NCBI RefSeq assembly: GCF_030679875.1 | Contig: NZ_JAUXSP010000019.1 | Span: forward strand, 415,659-479,658 | Direction: 5' to 3' | Length of the DNA stretch: 64,000 nt | From: Phenylobacterium sp. | GTDB taxonomy: Bacteria > Pseudomonadota > Alphaproteobacteria > Caulobacterales > Caulobacteraceae | Shown here: positions 10,963 through 20,900 of the stretch, in pieces | How the letters are laid out: each line of letters opens with the position of its first letter | Numbering within the stretch: position 1 is the stretch's first letter | Translations under genes and position numbers: made by a program | The notes under the pieces: model-generated | What the model saw: only the letters and a program-made list of their open reading frames with translations | Databases searched by the model: none | Told to the model about the DNA's origin: nothing

Positions 10963-11232
10963 TTGCTCCTTCGCCTCAGCCTGATCGCCGCCGCCGCGAC
11001 CGCCGCCCTCTCCGGGTCGGCCCTGGCCAGCTCGCCCGACGCCTGGGCGGATTTCCGCACCGAGGTGCGTGGCGCCTGTCTGGCCGCCGCAAGGGCCCAG
11101 GGTATGAGAAACCCCGAAGTGGTCACCCATCCCTTCGGCTCGCCATCCTATGGAATCGCTGTCCTGCGGGAGGGCGATGACAAACGCATCTGCGTGTTCA
11201 ACAAGGCCACCAAGGCCGTCGAACTCACCTGA
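10963..11232 (+). CDS. Small secreted hypothetical protein
   Basis: TTG-initiated reading LLLRLSLIAAAATAALSGSALASSPDAWADFRTEVRGACLAAARAQG...; signal peptide; between uvrC and pgsA. Confidence 0.55.
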   Translation: MLLRLSLIAAAATAALSGSALASSPDAWADFRTEVRGACLAAARAQGMRNPEVVTHPFGSPSYGIAVLREGDDKRICVFNKATKAVELT

Positions 11233-11249
11233 ACGACAATTCAAGGCCC

Positions 11250-11873
11250 GTGATGAAAGCCCTCCCGAACATCCTGACCTCCATGCGCCTGGTGCTGGCG
11301 CTGTTCATGTTCGTGGCCCTGGCCACGGCGGCAGGCGCCACCCCCTGGGTCAGCGAGCGCCTGACCCTTGAGGCGCAGTTCGCCCTGCAGCGGTGGGCCT
11401 TCTACGCCTTCGTGGTGGCTGCGGTGACCGACTGGTTCGACGGCTGGCTGGCGCGCAAATACGATGCGGTGACGGTCTGGGGCTCGATCCTCGATCCGAT
11501 CGGCGACAAGGTCCTGGTCTGCGGCGCGGTTCTGGGTCTGATGTCGCTCGGCCCCCACCCCCTGGTTCTGCTGCCGGCCGGCCTGATCCTCTTCCGGGAG
11601 TTCACGGTGAGCGCCCTGCGCGAGGTCGGCGCCGGCAAGGGCGTGGTCCTGCCTGTCACCATGCTGGCCAAGTGGAAGACCGCCCTGCAGATGACCGCGC
11701 TCGCCGCCGAGCTGTTCGTGGCCAGCTGGGGCGCGTTTGGCCTGCCGCACACGCCCGAACTCCTGGGTCCGGCGAGCCTGGTGGCGCACACCCTGTTCTG
11801 GCTGGCGGCCCTGGTGACGGTGATCACCGGCGCCCAGTACTGGGAGCAGACCCGCAAGGCGCTGGCGGAGTGA
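11250..11873 (+). CDS. pgsA: CDP-diacylglycerol--glycerol-3-phosphate 3-phosphatidyltransferase
   Basis: LPNILTSMRL and the CDP-alcohol phosphatidyltransferase motif (TDWFDGWLARKYDAVTVWGSILDPIGDK); follows uvrC. Confidence 0.92.
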   Translation: MMKALPNILTSMRLVLALFMFVALATAAGATPWVSERLTLEAQFALQRWAFYAFVVAAVTDWFDGWLARKYDAVTVWGSILDPIGDKVLVCGAVLGLMSLGPHPLVLLPAGLILFREFTVSALREVGAGKGVVLPVTMLAKWKTALQMTALAAELFVASWGAFGLPHTPELLGPASLVAHTLFWLAALVTVITGAQYWEQTRKALAE

Positions 11874-11976
11874 AGGACGGCGGGCGGGGCGGTCGCGCCG
11901 CAGTAGACGGGCCGGGCGACCGGTCCAGCTGCATCAGGCGCACCAGCATCGCGTCTCCGGTCATCCGCAGCATCAT
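11824..11976 (-). CDS. Candidate 50-aa small protein (MMLRMTGDAMLVRLMQLDRSPGPSTAARPPRPPS...)
   Basis: Below track cutoff; GGGAGAG Shine-Dalgarno-like stretch 5 nt upstream of ATG; overlaps the 3' end of pgsA antisense; Fur-like box upstream. Confidence 0.3.
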   Translation of the reverse strand: MMLRMTGDAMLVRLMQLDRSPGPSTAARPPRPPSFTPPAPCGSAPSTGRR

Positions 11977-12005
11977 CGTGTCTCTCCCGGCTCAGATCAG
12001 CCTCA

Positions 12006-12024
12006 GATAATGAGAATGAATCGC
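12006..12024. promoter_or_regulatory. Fur-box-like sequence GATAATGAGAATGAATCGC
   Basis: 14/19 match by eye to the classical GATAATGATAATCATTATC consensus; in the intergenic region 11977-12107. Confidence 0.35.
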
Positions 12025-12107
12025 ATAAACGGTCAAGGGTCAGCTTTGCTGTGGAGCTAATGGCGCCGCGATGCGTTATGCTGGCCTAACAACGAAGAGA
12101 CAGTCCC

Positions 12108-12932
12108 ATGCGCCCTATCGCCTATTCACTGGTCGCCGCTCTCGCCCTCTCATCCGCCCCTGGGCTGGCCTCGGCCCAGGCGGCCGGAACGCCGCTTGGC
12201 AACTTCTTCAACTGTGACGCCAGCGGTCAGCGCCAGGAAACGGGCGCCCTGCTGGGCGGCGTCGCCGGAGCTCTGCTCGGCAGCCAGGTCAGCAAGAACG
12301 AACGCGCCCTGGGCGCGGTCCTCGGCGCTGGTCTGGGCGCCGCGGCCGGGTCCTGGATCGGCTGCCGCATGCAGGTGAGCGAACAGCAGCGCGCCCGCAC
12401 CGCCTTTGAGGCCGCGCTGAACACCAATCAGAGCCAGACCTGGAACGATCCCACCACCGGATCCACCGGCCGGGTCGATATCCTCAACGCCAATTACGGC
12501 GGCGGCGCGAGCGCTGGCGCGACCTTTGGCCAGCCGACCTCGGCGGCGAACCTGCGCTTCAGCGGCCGGGCCCAGCCCCTTCGGACCTCGTTCGAGCCGA
12601 CCAACGCCCAATACACGACCCGCAACACCGTCAATATGCGCGCCTCGCCGACGGCCAACGCCGCAGTGGTGGGCCAGCTTCGCGGCGGCCAGACCTTCAA
12701 CGTCGCTGGCCGGGTGGCGGGCGACCGCTGGCTGCTGGTGGAGCAGAACGGCTACATCGCCGGCTATGTCGCCGAATGGGTGGTCCAGCCTGTCGCCAGT
12801 GGCGGCGGCTATGCCAGCGTCAACTGCAAGGTGATCCAGCAGACCATCCAGCCCCGCATGGGCCGGGCCACCACCGAGCGCTACACCGCCTGTCCGGAAG
12901 CCGGCGGCGGCTGGCGTCTCAGCGCGGCCTGA
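12108..12932 (+). CDS. SH3 domain-containing protein with glycine-zipper segment
   Basis: Signal peptide; GALLGGVAGALLGSQVSKNERALGAVLGAGLGAAAGSWIGCRM (glycine zipper); SH3b-like TRNTVNMRASPTANAAVVGQLRGGQTFNVAGRVAGDRWLLVEQNGYIAGYV. Confidence 0.85.
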   Translation: MRPIAYSLVAALALSSAPGLASAQAAGTPLGNFFNCDASGQRQETGALLGGVAGALLGSQVSKNERALGAVLGAGLGAAAGSWIGCRMQVSEQQRARTAFEAALNTNQSQTWNDPTTGSTGRVDILNANYGGGASAGATFGQPTSAANLRFSGRAQPLRTSFEPTNAQYTTRNTVNMRASPTANAAVVGQLRGGQTFNVAGRVAGDRWLLVEQNGYIAGYVAEWVVQPVASGGGYASVNCKVIQQTIQPRMGRATTERYTACPEAGGGWRLSAA

Positions 12933-12953
12933 TCTGATCTGACCGCAACGACC

Positions 12954-12985
12954 AAGGCCCGGGGTTTCGCCCCGGGCCTTTTTTG
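12954..12985 (+). terminator. Rho-independent terminator
   Basis: AAGGCCCGGGG-TTTCG-CCCCGGGCCTT followed by TTTT; between convergent genes. Confidence 0.9.
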
Positions 12986-12987
12986 CG

Positions 12988-13884
12988 TCACGACATGGGA
13001 TTGGCTTCCGGCGGCGGATCGCCGGGCAGGGGGATGAACTCGCCGTCGTCGGCGTCGGGCAGCTTCATGCGGCCGGCCCGCCAGTCGGCCTTGGCCTGCT
13101 CGATCCGGTCCTTGGAAGACGAGACAAAGTTCCATTCGATGAACCGCTCGCCCACCGGCTCGCCGCCGAGCAGCATGACGATCGCGTCGGTGACCGCTGT
13201 GAACAGCACCGGCTGGCCAGGGGCGAAGACCAGCATCTTGCCCTCGCCATAGGTGTGGCCGTCCACTTCCACCTCGCCCCGGGCGACATAGGCCGCCCGC
13301 TCGGGATATTCAGCCGGCAGCTGCCCGCGGACGCCGGCCGGCAGGGTCCAGTGGACGTAGAACAGCGGCGAATGCACGGGGACCTTGGACTTCGCGCCAA
13401 AGGCCTCACCGGCGATCAGCACAGCCTTCAGCCCGTCGGCCTCCGCATGGGTCACAAGGTCCTCAGCGCCAAAGTGAACGAAGCTGGGGTCGATCTCCTC
13501 CTGCGCGTTGGGCAGGGCCAACCAGGCCTGGATGCCGTCCATCCGGCCCCCATGGCTGCGCAGATGCTCGAAGCGCTCCGAATGGGTGATGCCCTTGCCC
13601 GCCGTCATCCAGTTGACCTCGCCGGGCTTGATCTCCTGCACCGCGCCCACGCTGTCGCGGTGGGTCATCTGGCCATCGAACAGATAGGAGAGCGTCGACA
13701 GGCCGATATGCGGATGGGGCCGCACGTCAACATTGCCTGGAAAGCCCGGATCAAACCGCGCTGGCCCCATGTGGTCGAAGAAGATGAACGGCCCGACCAT
13801 CCGTCGGCGCCCATAGGGCAGCACCCGCCCCACCTCAAAGCCCCCGAGATCCTTGCGGCGCTGGTCAATGACGAGATCGATCAT
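12988..13884 (-). CDS. Pirin family protein
   Basis: MIDLVIDQRRKDLGGFEVGRVLPYGRRRMVGPFIFFDHMGPARFDPG...DVRPHPHIGLSTLSYLFDG...HRDS; start chosen at 13884. Confidence 0.92.
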   Translation of the reverse strand: MIDLVIDQRRKDLGGFEVGRVLPYGRRRMVGPFIFFDHMGPARFDPGFPGNVDVRPHPHIGLSTLSYLFDGQMTHRDSVGAVQEIKPGEVNWMTAGKGITHSERFEHLRSHGGRMDGIQAWLALPNAQEEIDPSFVHFGAEDLVTHAEADGLKAVLIAGEAFGAKSKVPVHSPLFYVHWTLPAGVRGQLPAEYPERAAYVARGEVEVDGHTYGEGKMLVFAPGQPVLFTAVTDAIVMLLGGEPVGERFIEWNFVSSSKDRIEQAKADWRAGRMKLPDADDGEFIPLPGDPPPEANPMS

Positions 13885-14045
13885 GGGCGGCTCCAGTAAG
13901 GGTTGAGGATAAGAACATAGGGACGCCACCCGGCCTTGTCGCCCTGCCGACGGGTGCTGTCAGGTCGTTGACGGGGGGCTGTCGTGGCGGCTGAATGCGC
14001 CAAGGCGGCAGGTTCGGAGCGATCGCCGACAAGGGGAATGGGCGC

Positions 14046-14516
14046 GTGTTGATCCAGAAACTGAGGTTGCAGCGGGGCTGGTCACAGGAGCAGCTTGCCG
14101 AAGTGTCCGGGCTCAGCGTGCGCACGGTCCAGAGGCTGGAGCGCGGCCAGACGGGCAGCCTGGAGTCCCTGAACGCCTTGGCGGCGGTCTTTGAGATTGA
14201 AATCTCCCAACTCTCGGAGCCCGACATGGACAAGCCCAGTACTGAGACCGTCAGAACCGACGAGGCCCTGGCCCTGGCCCAGGTGCGCAAGCTGAAGGGG
14301 TTCTATGTCCACCTCGCACAGTACGGCGTCGTCATCCCCTTCCTCGCCCTGATCAACCTGATCGGCCAGCCGGGCTATTGGTGGTTCGTCTGGCCCGCGC
14401 TCGGCTGGGGGCTGGGCGTGGCCGCCCATGCGGCGTCGGTGTTCGACATCTTCCCGTTCCTGAACGGCGACTGGGAGAAGCGGCAGGTCGAAAAGCGCCT
14501 GGGCCGCGAACTCTAA
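14046..14516 (+). CDS. XRE-family HTH regulator with 2TM domain
   Basis: LIQKLRLQRGWSQEQLAEVSGLSVRTVQRLERGQ (HTH) followed by a two-TM segment FYVHLAQYGVVIPFLALINLIGQPGYWWFVWPALGWGLGVAAHA; GTG start inside ORF 13995..14516. Confidence 0.85.
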   Translation: MLIQKLRLQRGWSQEQLAEVSGLSVRTVQRLERGQTGSLESLNALAAVFEIEISQLSEPDMDKPSTETVRTDEALALAQVRKLKGFYVHLAQYGVVIPFLALINLIGQPGYWWFVWPALGWGLGVAAHAASVFDIFPFLNGDWEKRQVEKRLGREL

Positions 14517-14529
14517 GGCGCGGCCGCCC

Positions 14530-15198
14530 CTACTCAGCCCCGCGCAGCGCCCGCGCCAGGAAGTCGCCGCCCAGCCTCAGGCCGGTCTCATCGATGCTGT
14601 GGCCGAGGCCTGGGGCGGTGTGGGTGGTGATGTCGAAGTCCAGGGCCTGGAGGTCCGTCTTCGCCTGTCCCAGGGCGGCGAAGGGCACCATGGTGTCGGC
14701 GTCCCCGTGGACCAGCAGCAGGGGCGGCCTGGTCTTCATCTCAGACTGCAAGGCCTCGGCGTCGGCCAGCATCCCGGAATAGCCGACCACGCCGGCCAGG
14801 GTCTCGGGGCGGCGGGGGGCGACGTGCAGGGCCATCATGGTCCCCTGGCTGAAGCCCACCAGGGCGACCTTGCTGTTGGGCAGGTCATGGGCGGCCCGGT
14901 GCATGTCGATGAAGGCGTTCACCAGGGGTGCGGCCTGGCGCACGCCGGCGGCCCGACTCTCCCGTCCGAGGTCCGTGAGCGCCCACCACTGATAGCCGCC
15001 CGGCGCGGCGGGGCACGGCTCTGGCGCATTGGGGGCCATGAAGGCGGTGTCGGGCAGGGCCTCTCGCCAATAGGGGACAAGCCCCATCAGGTCGGCGCCG
15101 TTGGAGCCGTAGCCGTGCAGCAGGATCACCAGCGACTGCGGATCGCGGCCGCTGGCCGGGGCGGCCATGGGGCCCGTAAGGCGGGTCAGGTTGCTCAT
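14530..15198 (-). CDS. Alpha/beta hydrolase (phospholipase/carboxylesterase family)
   Basis: VILLHGYGSNGADLMGL, GFSQGTMMAL nucleophile elbow, LLVHGDADTMVP, GLGHSID; start at 15198 (MSNLTRLTG). Confidence 0.88.
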   Translation of the reverse strand: MSNLTRLTGPMAAPASGRDPQSLVILLHGYGSNGADLMGLVPYWREALPDTAFMAPNAPEPCPAAPGGYQWWALTDLGRESRAAGVRQAAPLVNAFIDMHRAAHDLPNSKVALVGFSQGTMMALHVAPRRPETLAGVVGYSGMLADAEALQSEMKTRPPLLLVHGDADTMVPFAALGQAKTDLQALDFDITTHTAPGLGHSIDETGLRLGGDFLARALRGAE

Positions 15199-15298
15199 GG
15201 GCCGGTGGTGAGACAAACGGGCGGCCTGGTCAACATCGACGGGACGGTGGCTGCGACGCCGCCTTGCCAACGGGGTGCTTTTCCGCGTTCTAGGGGGG

Positions 15299-15547
15299 AT
15301 GGGCAAATATGATCCTCTGCGGGAACACCTGAAACGCCAGCAGGCCGACGAGTTTGTGCTCAGCTTCGCAGAGATTGAGCGAAAGCTCGGGGCCATGCTG
15401 CCCAACAGCGCCAGTCGCCCCCAGTGGTGGGCCAATATCACCGAGGCCGACACGTCCCACGTCCAGCGCGAGGCGTGGCGGGCCGCCGGGTTTGACGCCT
15501 TCCTGATCGCCGGCGAGGACCGGGTCCGCTTTCGCCGGGTGGGGTGA
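15299..15547 (+). CDS. DUF7662-like small protein
   Basis: MGKYDPLREHLKRQQADEFVLSFAEIERKLGAMLPNSASRPQWWANI...HVQREAWRAAGFDAFLI matches the family pattern as I recall it. Confidence 0.65.
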   Translation: MGKYDPLREHLKRQQADEFVLSFAEIERKLGAMLPNSASRPQWWANITEADTSHVQREAWRAAGFDAFLIAGEDRVRFRRVG

Positions 15548-15553
15548 GACGCG

Positions 15554-16885
15554 ATGGCGCGTCGCCCCGCAGGCGGGAAGAAGGCCCTCTCGGAGGCCAA
15601 TCTGGCGGCCCTTGGGGCTGAGCGGCTGGCCGCCCTGCTGATGGAGACGGCGGGCCCGGCCCTGAAGCGGCGCCTGCGGATGGAGCTGGCCGCCGAGACC
15701 GGCGCCGCTGACCTGGCCTTTGAGCTCGACAAGCGCCTGACCGCCCTGGAGGCCAGCAAGACCCGGGTCTCCTGGCGCAAGCGGCCGGAGCTGCTGGCCG
15801 AACTGAAGATGCTCCTGGCCATGATCGTCGAGCGGCTGGCGGGGCTGGAGTCGGCCCTGGCGCTCGACCGTCTGGTCGCCTGGTTTGATCTCTATCCGTC
15901 GCTGACCCGCCGGGTTCAGGACCCCAAGGGGGAGCTGGCCTTAATCTTCGACGCGGCCTCAAGCGATCTGGCCGCCCTGGCCTCGCAACTGGGGCCAGAG
16001 GTCGCCGGACCGCCTTTGAGCGAGGCCCTGGCCACACGGCTGAGCGAGTGGGCGGTGTGGATCGGTCGCGGCGCCGGGGCGCTCAGCCCGGGCCTGGCGC
16101 GGCGCCTGCTGGTCGATCTGACGTCAGGCAAGCCGCCGCCCACTGGACGCCTGGCCCTGGTGGTGCGCCGGCTCGCCGACCGGGCCGGCGACCCGGACGC
16201 CTGGATCCTCTCCCTGTCCGAGACCGACCGCAAGAAGCCGGACATCGCCGCCGAGATCGCCCGGCGCCTGGCTGATGACGGCCGGGCAGGCCCGGCTCGC
16301 GAGGCCCTGGAGGCCGCCCGTGGCTCAAACCCTCAAGCCCGCCCGGCCCGGGGCAAGGCCGCCGGACCCGAGCCGCAGAGCGAGACCTGGTACGCCGCCG
16401 AGATCGCCGTCCTGGAGGTCGAGGGGGACGTCAGCGCCGCCGATGCGGCCCGGTGGCGGCTGTTCGAACGTAGCCTCTCGCCAGACGCGCTACGGGCGCT
16501 GGTGGCGAAGCTCGCAGACTTCGAGGACGTGGTGGCGCTCGACCGCGCCTTCGCGATCGCCGCCGCCCACGGGGACCTGATGCGGGCCCTGGCCTTCCTC
16601 ATGGAGTGGCCGGCGCATCGCGAGGCCGCGGCCTTGATCCTGAGGCGAAGGGCGGAGCTGCGCGGGTCCTGGAATGATCTGCCGGCCTGGTCCGAGCGGC
16701 TCTCGGCGCGTCATCCGCAGGCCGCCCTACTTCTGGTGCGCGCCCGGGGCCTGGCCCTGCGCCGCCTGGGGGCCGGCTTCAACGACGAGCTGGCCGACCT
16801 GATCGTGGAGGCCGAGTCCCTGGCCGTTGGCCTCACTGATCCGACCATCCCCAGCCACGAAGCCTTCCTGGCCGAGCTTCGCTAG
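15554..16885 (+). CDS. DUF6880-like helical-repeat protein
   Basis: 443 aa all-helical; LFDLYPSLTRR-like and C-terminal HPQAALLLVRARGLALRRLG features; starts 6 nt after the preceding gene. Confidence 0.6.
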   Translation: MARRPAGGKKALSEANLAALGAERLAALLMETAGPALKRRLRMELAAETGAADLAFELDKRLTALEASKTRVSWRKRPELLAELKMLLAMIVERLAGLESALALDRLVAWFDLYPSLTRRVQDPKGELALIFDAASSDLAALASQLGPEVAGPPLSEALATRLSEWAVWIGRGAGALSPGLARRLLVDLTSGKPPPTGRLALVVRRLADRAGDPDAWILSLSETDRKKPDIAAEIARRLADDGRAGPAREALEAARGSNPQARPARGKAAGPEPQSETWYAAEIAVLEVEGDVSAADAARWRLFERSLSPDALRALVAKLADFEDVVALDRAFAIAAAHGDLMRALAFLMEWPAHREAAALILRRRAELRGSWNDLPAWSERLSARHPQAALLLVRARGLALRRLGAGFNDELADLIVEAESLAVGLTDPTIPSHEAFLAELR

Positions 16886-17331
16886 GCTTCCAGGGCCTTG
16901 ATCATCGACACCCGCGCCGCGTGACGGCCGCCTTCGAACTCGGCGCCCAGAAAGGCGTCGACGATTTCGAGGGCCAGGCCTTCGCCCACCACCCGGGCGC
17001 CGAGGGCCAGCATGTTGGCGTCATTATGCGCCCGGATCATGCGAGCCGAGAAGGTGTCGGCGCAGACGCCGCAGCGCACGCCCTTGACCTTGTTGGCGGC
17101 CATCATGATCCCCTGGCCGGTCCCGCACACCACGATGCCCAGCGCGCAGTCGCCGGAGGCGACAAGGCGGGCGGCAGCCTCGCCGTGCTTGGGATAGTCG
17201 GTGCTCTCTGGGGTGGTGGGTCCGATGTCGACCACCTCCCAGCCTTTCGCCGCGACATGGGCGGCGATGGCCTGGCGCAGGGGGATGGCGGCGTGGTCGC
17301 TGGAGAGGACGATGCGCTGGCTTGCGGTCAT
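16882..17331 (-). CDS. rpiB: Ribose 5-phosphate isomerase B
   Basis: VLSSDHAAIPLRQAIAAH...DIGPTTPESTDYPKHGEAAA...GIVVCGTGQGIMMAANKVKGVRCGV. Confidence 0.93.
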   Translation of the reverse strand: MTASQRIVLSSDHAAIPLRQAIAAHVAAKGWEVVDIGPTTPESTDYPKHGEAAARLVASGDCALGIVVCGTGQGIMMAANKVKGVRCGVCADTFSARMIRAHNDANMLALGARVVGEGLALEIVDAFLGAEFEGGRHAARVSMIKALEA

Positions 17332-17344
17332 GGGCGGCGCGCTC

Positions 17345-17866
17345 CTAGCCCTGGCTGCTCACATAGGGGCTGATCAGGCCGAGGGGCGCGGCCGTTGTGT
17401 TCTTCACCGCGCGGATGACGATGCGGCTTTCGATGTTGGAGACGAGGCCCAGCGACAGAATCTGGTCGCGGAGGAAGTTGTCGAAGGCGTGCATGTCCCG
17501 GGTGACGATACGCAACTCATAGTCGGCGGAGCCGGTGACGGTGGCGCACTGGACCACCTCGTGCAGCTTGGTGATGGCGGTCTCGAAGGCGTCAAGATTA
17601 TCGCGGGTCGGCAGGGACAGCTTGACGGTGCAATAGACCTCGAAGTTCAGGCCCAGGCGCTCGCGGTCCAGGATGGTCACCCGGCGCTGGATGACGCCGG
17701 CGTCCTCGAGGCGTTTGATGCGGCGCCAGCAGGGGCTGGAGGACAGTCCGACCCGCTCGGCGATCTCGGCCACCGACAAGCCGGCGTCGTGCTGAATCAG
17801 ATCCAGGATCTTGGCATCAACCGCATCAAGGGTCTCAGGCACGCTTTTCTCCCCGATTTTCCGCAT
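17345..17866 (-). CDS. Lrp/AsnC family transcriptional regulator
   Basis: ETLDAVDAKILDLIQHDAGLSVAEIAERVGLSSSPCWRRIKRLEDAGVI; divergent to the ferredoxin oxidoreductase gene. Confidence 0.93.
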   Translation of the reverse strand: MRKIGEKSVPETLDAVDAKILDLIQHDAGLSVAEIAERVGLSSSPCWRRIKRLEDAGVIQRRVTILDRERLGLNFEVYCTVKLSLPTRDNLDAFETAITKLHEVVQCATVTGSADYELRIVTRDMHAFDNFLRDQILSLGLVSNIESRIVIRAVKNTTAAPLGLISPYVSSQG

Positions 17867-17983
17867 ATGCGCCCGTTTCGTGCCCTGGAACCGGATGTGA
17901 GGGGCACGCCTTAGGTAAGCAATTGCGGCGTTCTTATATGATCTTGCAAGCCTACAGGGAGCCCCAAAGGGAAAGATATTGCG

Positions 17984-20900
17984 ATGCGGCACACAGAAGT
18001 GACGCTCGACGACAAGTTTCTGCTCAACGAGGGTCGGGTTTTCATCACCGGGGTCCAGGCCCTGCTGCGGGTCCTGATGGACCAGCGACGGCTGGATGAG
18101 GCGGCGGGACTCAGCACGGCGGGGTTCCTGTCGGGTTATCGCGGCTCGCCGCTCGGCGGCCTCGACCAGCAGGCGCACCGGGCGTCCAAGCATCTCGACG
18201 CCGCCCAGGTGGTGTTCAAGGAGGGGCTGAACGAGGACCTGGCGGCCACCGCCGTCTGGGGCAGCCAGCAGGCCAACCTCTTCCCCGGCGCCAAGTACGA
18301 TGGCGTGTTCGGCATGTGGTACGGCAAGGCGCCGGGCGTCGACCGCACCGGCGACGCCTTCAAGCACGCCAACTTCGCCGGGACCTGGGCCCAGGGCGGC
18401 GTCGTCGCCGTGGCCGGCGATGACCACAACTGCAAGTCCTCCACCCTGCCGTCCCAGTCGGAGTTCGCCTTCCAGGACTTCGAGATGCCGGTGCTTTCGC
18501 CGGCCGATGTGCAGGAGGTGCTGGACTACGGCCTGATGGCCTATGCCATGTCGCGCTTTTCCGGGCTGTGGGTCGGGCTGATCGCGCTCGCCGACACCAT
18601 GGATTCCGGCATGACCATCGATGTGGCGCTCGACCGCCACCGCTTTGTCCTGCCCCGCTTCGACATGCCGGCGGGGGGCCTGGGCATCCGGCTGAAGGAC
18701 CAGCCGATGGACAAGGAGCGCCGGCTCCGGAGCTACAAGATCCCAGCCGCCCTGGCCTTCGCCCGGGCCAATCGGATCGATCGGGTGACGCTGGCCTCGC
18801 CCCGCCCGCGACTGGGCATCGCCTGCCAGGGCCAAGCCTATAAGGACGTGATCGAGGCCTTCGCCGCCATGGGGATCAGTCCGGCCCAGGCCGCCGACCT
18901 GGGGGTCTCGATCTACAAGATCGGCATGCCCTGGCCCCTGGAGCCCACGGGCTTGCGCGCCTTCGCCGCCGGTCTCGAGACCCTGATGGTCATCGAGCAC
19001 AAACGTCCCCTGATCGAGGGCCAGGCCCGCGCCGCCCTCTATGACCTGCCGGCCCAGGCGCGGCCGAGGATCATCGGCAAGACCGACGAGCAGGGCCATC
19101 CCCTGCTGTCGGATCTCGGCGCGCTTTCGGTGGCCGAGGTGGCGCTGGCCATCGCCGACCGTCTGCCGCCGGGTCCGCACATGGACGGGGTCTATGACTA
19201 TCTGAACCGGGTCTCGGCCGCCGGCGTGGCCGCCGTCAGCCTATCGTCGGACCAGCAGCGCAAGCCCTTCTTCTGCTCGGGTTGCCCGCACAACACCTCG
19301 ACCCGCCTGCCGGAAGGCTCCCGGGCGCTCGCCGGCATTGGCTGCCACTACATGGCCAGCTTCACCGATCCCAATACCGACCTCAACAGCCACATGGGCG
19401 GGGAGGGGTTGAGCTGGGTCGGGGCCGCGCCGTTCACCACGGAAAAGCACGTCTTCGTCAATCTGGGTGACGGGACCTACAACCACTCTGGCTCGCTGGC
19501 CATCCGGGCGGCGGTCGCCGCGCAGGCCAACGTCACCTACAAGCTGCTGTTCAACGACGCCGTGGCCATGACCGGCGGCCAGGCGGCCGAAAGCGGCTTC
19601 ACGCCGGCCCAGATCACCCGCCAGCTGGCCTCGGAAGGGGTCGCCCGCACGGTCATCGTCGCCGATGACCCCAGCCGATACGACGGCGTCCGCGACCTGG
19701 CGCCTGGCGTCGAGGTCAAGCCGCGGGCCGAGCTGATGGCGGTTCAGCGGACCCTGCGCGACACGTCCGGTGTCACCGTCCTGCTCTATGACCAGGTCTG
19801 CGCTACTGAGAAGCGCCGGCGGCGCAAGCGTGGCAAGCTGGCCGCGGCTGAGCAACGGGTGATGATCAATCCCCTGGTCTGCGAGGGCTGCGGCGACTGT
19901 TCAAAAGCCTCCAACTGCGTGTCGGTGGAGCCGCTGAACACCGAGTTCGGCCGCAAGCGGAAGATCAACCAGTCCACCTGCAACCAGGACTATTCCTGCC
20001 TGGACGGCTTCTGCCCCTCCTTCATCACCCTGGAAGGGGCCGAAAATCCCCACGCCGCGCGCCTGCCGGCGCTCACGGCCGACTCCACGCCCCTGCCGAC
20101 CTTCGAGCCCTCGCCGGGGGTGCGCAACATCGTCTTCACTGGCGTCGGCGGCACGGGCGTGACGACCACCTCCTCGATCCTGGCCATGGCCGCCCATGTG
20201 GACGGCAAGGCGGCTTCCGTCGTCGACATGACCGGCCTGGCCCAGAAGGGCGGAGCGGTGTTCAGCCATGTCCGCATCGGCGAGGACGAGACGAGCATCG
20301 TCGGCGGCCGCACGCCGGCGGCCAGCGCCCATGTGTTGATCGCCTGCGATGTCATGGTGGCGGCGGGCGCCGACGCCCTGGCCCTCTACGCCAAGGACCG
20401 CACCGTCGCCTTTGGCAACGCCGACCTGTCCCCGACGGCCGACTTCGTCACCGACCGGGACGTGCGGTTCGACTCCGGCGGCATGGCCCGACGGATCGCG
20501 GCGGCCGCCAAGGCCTATGACGAGACCCCGGCCCATCACATGGCTGAGAGCGAACTCGGCGACGCCATCTACGCCAACATGATCATGCTGGGCTTCGCCT
20601 GGCAGAAGGGGGTGATCCCGATCTCCAGCCGGGCCCTCTATCGCGCCATCAGGCTCAACGGGGTGGCCGCCGAGCAGAATCTGCAGGCCTTCGAAATGGG
20701 CCGCCGGGCGGCTCACGACCCCGCCAGCCGTGGCCGACGGGACGCCGATGTGGCGACACCCGAGACCCTTCCGCTGCCAGAGCTGATCGCCCACCGCACC
20801 CGAGAGCTGGCGGCCTATCAGAACGCGGCCTACGCGATGCGATATCAGGCCCGCGTCGAGGCCATCGCCCACACCGAGGCGTCCCTGGGGTCGGAGACCC

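Noticed and set aside
8946-11126. N-terminal two-thirds of the 1246-aa minus-strand ORF 7386..11126
   Set aside because: Antisense to uvrC and pgsA-proximal sequence; only the last ~520 aa match a PAS/HWE kinase. The extension is an open-frame artefact of high-GC codon usage.
17867-19180. Upstream part of minus-strand ORF 17345..19180 (611 aa)
   Set aside because: Overlaps the ferredoxin oxidoreductase gene antisense; the genuine Lrp regulator starts at 17866.
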